NCBI GenBank assembly: GCA_035761805.1
Contig: DASTQL010000078.1
Location: 1 to 27,085, forward strand
Length of the DNA: 27,085 bases
Source: DASTQL01 sp035761805
GTDB lineage: Bacteria > Actinomycetota > Actinomycetes > Jiangellales > Jiangellaceae
Direction: 5' to 3'
Shown: positions 24,895 to 27,085 of the stretch, piece after piece
How the letters are laid out: every line of letters begins with the position of its first letter
How positions within the stretch are numbered: position 1 is the stretch's first letter
Made by a program: the position numbers and the translations under genes
The notes under the pieces: generated by a model
What the model saw: the letters and a program-made list of their open reading frames with translations, nothing else
Database searches by the model: none
What the model was told of the DNA's origin: nothing

Positions 24895-25143
24895 TCAGCG
24901 CTCCTCGTGCGTCGGATCCGCGTCGTGCGGGAGGTCCGCGCCCGGGGCCCTGTCGCTGGAGGTACCGAGACCGGTCTCCCCCGGCTCCGGGTGCACCATC
25001 CCGTCCTGCTGACGCCACGTCTCGAGGATCTCCGGCGACGCGTACTCCGCGTCGATCTCGCGGGCGTCTTCGCCCGGTTGCGCTCCCGGCCTGGTCCGCC
25101 GGTCGTCGGTCACCTCGCCGGGACGCTGCTCTGGGTCGGTCAC
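24895..25143 (-). CDS. Small hypothetical hydrophilic protein
   Basis: 82 residues from GTG at 25143, preceded on the minus strand by GAGGAGG at a 4-nt spacing, which supports translation. It is very hydrophilic and acidic (many Asp, Glu, Pro, Arg), with one more ordered stretch REIDAEYASPEILETWRQQDGMV (broken here as AEYASPEILETWRQQ around residues 32-46). There is no signal, membrane segment or cysteine. I do not recognise a family. It follows the membrane-protein gene by 30 nt on the same strand and is probably co-transcribed. Confidence 0.6.
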   Translation of the reverse strand: MTDPEQRPGEVTDDRRTRPGAQPGEDAREIDAEYASPEILETWRQQDGMVHPEPGETGLGTSSDRAPGADLPHDADPTHEER

Positions 25144-25173
25144 TGCTCCTCCTCGTACGGAGTTCGGACGACG

Positions 25174-25812
25174 TCAGGCGGCCTGCTGCGGGGGCTCGTG
25201 CTGCTCCCGTACGAACGACCGGGGGTTGGAGTTGGCCGCCGGGTTGGTGTCGAGCCAGCGCCGGACGCCGGACGGGTCTCGCCGCTCGAGCTCGGCCAGC
25301 ACGGCCTCACGCACCCGGAGCAGCCTGGCCACGAGGTCCGGGCGCGTGGCACGGGCGATCTCGGCGCCGGTGTCGGCCCAGACCCGGCACAGCTCGGCGG
25401 TCGACCGTTCGGCCAGCTGCTCCTCGACGGACCGGCCTCGGAGCCGGGAAGCGCCGGCCGGGCGGACGACGTCGGTGGCCGCCTCGGTCGGCCTGACGTG
25501 GCGGAGCACGACCAGGGCCACCACCGCCGCGGACGCGACCAGCACGATCGAGCCGCCGATCCCGGCCGCCCCGGAAAGCGCGAGCACCCACAGTGCGACG
25601 GTGCCGGCCACGAGCGGCGGGGAGGCCGACGGGAGCACCGACCAGCGGAGCGCACCGGTCACGACGCCCGCCGCCGCGGTGAGGAAGCCGACCCGGAGGA
25701 GCAGGGTGGTGAGCTCACCACCGGCGACGGCGAGCGCCACGCCCAGGAGAGCGAGCGAGACGAGCGGCACGAGCGCCGCGGCCCGCAGGACTGCGATGGT
25801 CCGGTGGTTCAC
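25174..25812 (-). CDS. Hypothetical membrane protein with cytosolic C-terminal domain
   Basis: 212 residues from GTG at 25812, 7 nt after AGGAGG; a GTG two codons earlier lies only 1 nt from that site and is less likely. The first ~105 residues contain about four hydrophobic helices (AALVPLVSLALLGVALAVAG, LLLRVGFLTAAAGVVTGALR, VAGTVALWVLALSGAAGI and IVLVASAAVVALVVL). The C-terminal ~105 residues are soluble, with SVEEQLAERSTAELCRVWAD and LLRVREAVLAELERRDP, likely alpha-helical, ending in a disordered tail. The SxxELCRxWxxT and LxxREAxLAELERRDP pattern recurs, as I recall, in small actinobacterial proteins of unknown role. No function can be assigned. Confidence 0.7.
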   Translation of the reverse strand: MNHRTIAVLRAAALVPLVSLALLGVALAVAGGELTTLLLRVGFLTAAAGVVTGALRWSVLPSASPPLVAGTVALWVLALSGAAGIGGSIVLVASAAVVALVVLRHVRPTEAATDVVRPAGASRLRGRSVEEQLAERSTAELCRVWADTGAEIARATRPDLVARLLRVREAVLAELERRDPSGVRRWLDTNPAANSNPRSFVREQHEPPQQAA

Positions 25813-26127
25813 GATCACGCCTCCTGGGCGTCCAGTACGAGCTCGGACGCTGGGCGCGGCCGGTGGTCACGTACCGGAGGGCGATGCGTACTGGGTCGGT
25901 TGTGGTCTCCCGTGTACCCAGGAGACGACCGCCTCGCACCTCCGCGACCTCGATCGTTTCCCGGTCATCCGTCGGTGTGCCCGAGGGGTCAGCGGGGTAC
26001 GGTCCGCTCAGCGCTTGAGCAGCGAGGCGCGGTCCGACCGTCGAGAGCCCACGGAGCCCGCCTTGCCCGAGCACCACGCACTGTTCCCGTTCCAGACGCA
26101 GCGAACGTCCGCCCGGGAGGTGTCCCG
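25813..26127. other. 315-nt divergent intergenic region
   Basis: Lies between the membrane-protein gene (minus) and the glycosyltransferase gene (plus), so both promoters should be here. The only structure I see is an inverted repeat CTGGGT (25891-25896) / ACCCAG (25916-25921) with a 19-nt spacer. No convincing -35/-10 pair, RNA gene or credible small ORF was found, though short open frames exist on the minus strand. Confidence 0.5.
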
Positions 26128-27085
26128 GTGAGGATCGCCATGGTCGTCGAGCCGGCCGACGAGGGCTGGGCGCACCTGCTGACGGGGGATCCGGTGGAGG
26201 CCGTCACGGCCCACGTGCTCGGGCTGTCACGAGGGCTGGCCGCCCGGGGCCACGACGTGGTCGTCCACATCCGGCGGGCGGACGGCACGCAACCCGATCG
26301 GGTGCTCACCGCGTCTGGCGTCGTCCTCTCGCGGCTGCCGGCCGGGCCGACCCATCCGCTCCCGGACGAGGACCGGCTCCGCGTCGTACCCGAGCTGAGC
26401 CGCCGACTGGCCGACGCGTGGGCGAGGGAGAGGCCGGACGTCGTCCACGCCCACGGGTGGCAGGCCGGCCTGGCCACCCTCGCCGCCGCGCAGCTGCTGC
26501 CGGACCGGTCGACGCGGCCCGTGGTGGTCCAGACGTTCCACGGCCCGACCCTCGGTCGCAGCGCCGACGGACGCGCGCCGGGCCGTTCCCCTTCCACGGC
26601 GAGTCTCTCCCGCAGACGGCTCGAGGCGGCGATCGCCCGCGGCGTGGACCGGCTCGTCGCTCTGTCCGCGGATGAGGTCGACCGCCTGCTCACGCTCGGC
26701 GCAACCCGGCTCGCCGTCGAGGTGGTGCCCACCGGGGTGGATCCAGCCACCTACCCGCCGGCACGAGCGCTTGCCGACTCCGGCGCCCGGCTCCTCGTGG
26801 TGAGCGGTCTCGCGGTGGAGGAGCGCACAGACACGGCCGTGCGCGCCCTCCGGGCGGTTCCCGCAGCGGAGCTGCTGGTCGTCGGCGGGCCCCCGGCGGA
26901 AGGCCTGGCGCACCACCGCGACGCGCGTCGGCTGCAGGACCTCGCGCGCCGGTGCCGGGTCCAGGACCGGGTCCGCCTGCTCGGTGCTGTGCCACGAGGT
27001 GACCTGCCGGCCCTACTGCGCGCCACCGACGTGCTGGTCAGCACCGACGTGCACGAGCCGTCGGGCCGGTACGTGCTCGAGGCGA
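26128..27085 (+). CDS. Family 4 (GT-B) glycosyltransferase, 3' end cut by window
   Basis: GTG start at 26128 with GGGAGGT upstream; 319 codons are open to the window edge. The N-terminal Rossmann-like domain begins RIAMVVEPADEG and has HVLGLSRGLAARGHDVVVHIRR, then PDVVHAHGWQAGLA and VVVQTFHGPTLG. This is the normal acceptor domain of GT4 enzymes. The second domain starts at ~205 with VEVVPTGVDPATY and RLLVVSGLAVEERTDTAVRAL. It continues with VRLLGAVPRGDLPALLRATDVLVSTDVHEPSGRYVLEA; this contains the E-x(7)-E type donor-binding segment, with Ser-Gly-Arg where many members have Phe-Gly. The donor is probably a nucleotide sugar and the acceptor is unknown. The C-terminus and any downstream partners lie outside the window. 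Confidence 0.85.
   Translation, partial: MRIAMVVEPADEGWAHLLTGDPVEAVTAHVLGLSRGLAARGHDVVVHIRRADGTQPDRVLTASGVVLSRLPAGPTHPLPDEDRLRVVPELSRRLADAWARERPDVVHAHGWQAGLATLAAAQLLPDRSTRPVVVQTFHGPTLGRSADGRAPGRSPSTASLSRRRLEAAIARGVDRLVALSADEVDRLLTLGATRLAVEVVPTGVDPATYPPARALADSGARLLVVSGLAVEERTDTAVRALRAVPAAELLVVGGPPAEGLAHHRDARRLQDLARRCRVQDRVRLLGAVPRGDLPALLRATDVLVSTDVHEPSGRYVLEA

Noticed and set aside
25715..26077. 120-codon minus-strand open frame upstream of the membrane-protein gene
   Set aside because: Ends inside the membrane-protein gene in a different frame with an Arg/Pro-rich tail; no supporting signal.
26008..26214. 68-codon minus-strand open frame in front of the glycosyltransferase gene
   Set aside because: Overlaps the glycosyltransferase start, has no ribosome-binding site and no recognisable motif.

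Overview
This window is very GC-rich chromosomal DNA from an actinomycete. The evidence is dense G/C-ending codons, frequent GTG starts, ATGA/GTGA stop-start overlaps and a decayed HNH-endonuclease gene of the actinobacterial 13E12/DUF222 type. A soil actinomycete of the Geodermatophilales or Nocardioidales type would fit, but genus cannot be read from the sequence. I see no rRNA, tRNA, CRISPR array, IS element or phage gene. The content is mostly metabolic.

Left part, minus strand (1-6665): six tightly packed genes read right to left. They encode an SDR dehydrogenase, a cyclase-family hydrolase, a cytosolic GMC flavoprotein oxidoreductase with an unusual cysteine cluster, an SMP-30-type lactonase, a fusion of two GlcG/HbpS domains with a cupin, and a second SMP-30-type protein with an extra N-terminal domain. 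The last is frameshifted and runs off the window. The set looks like an oxidation-then-lactone-hydrolysis catabolic operon of unknown substrate. Upstream lies an ECF sigma factor gene, divergent from folE (GTP cyclohydrolase I).

Middle part (8287-12745): a lipoprotein with two META domains and an alpha/beta hydrolase (both minus), an amidohydrolase of the cytosine-deaminase type (plus), and a phosphoribosyltransferase/dienelactone-hydrolase fusion (minus). The last is divergent from the acyl-CoA operon, and a DevR/DosR-like dyad sits between them.

Central operon, plus strand (12910-18252): AMP-forming acyl-CoA synthetase, 2-oxo acid dehydrogenase E1 alpha, E1 beta, E2, and a discrete acyl carrier protein. 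All are joined by overlaps or 1-nt gaps. No E3 gene is present. The E2 carries two peripheral subunit-binding domains and, as sequenced, a -1 frameshift in its catalytic domain. The ACP locked to the end of a PDH-type operon is the most intriguing feature: it suggests acyl transfer from lipoyl-E2 or CoA to a carrier protein.

Right part: a GNAT acetyltransferase, the HNH remnant, a CPBP intramembrane protease, bifunctional adhE, a Ser/Thr protein kinase with an extracytoplasmic sensor-like domain, two small genes of unknown function (one membrane), and the start of a family-4 glycosyltransferase cut by the window edge. AcsA-like ligase, PDH-like complex and AdhE all meet at acetyl-CoA. With the DevR-like dyad this hints at a low-oxygen or dormancy carbon module, which is inference.

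Two otherwise intact genes and one remnant carry indels, mostly in short repeats or homopolymers. Base-calling error therefore competes with genuine gene decay.
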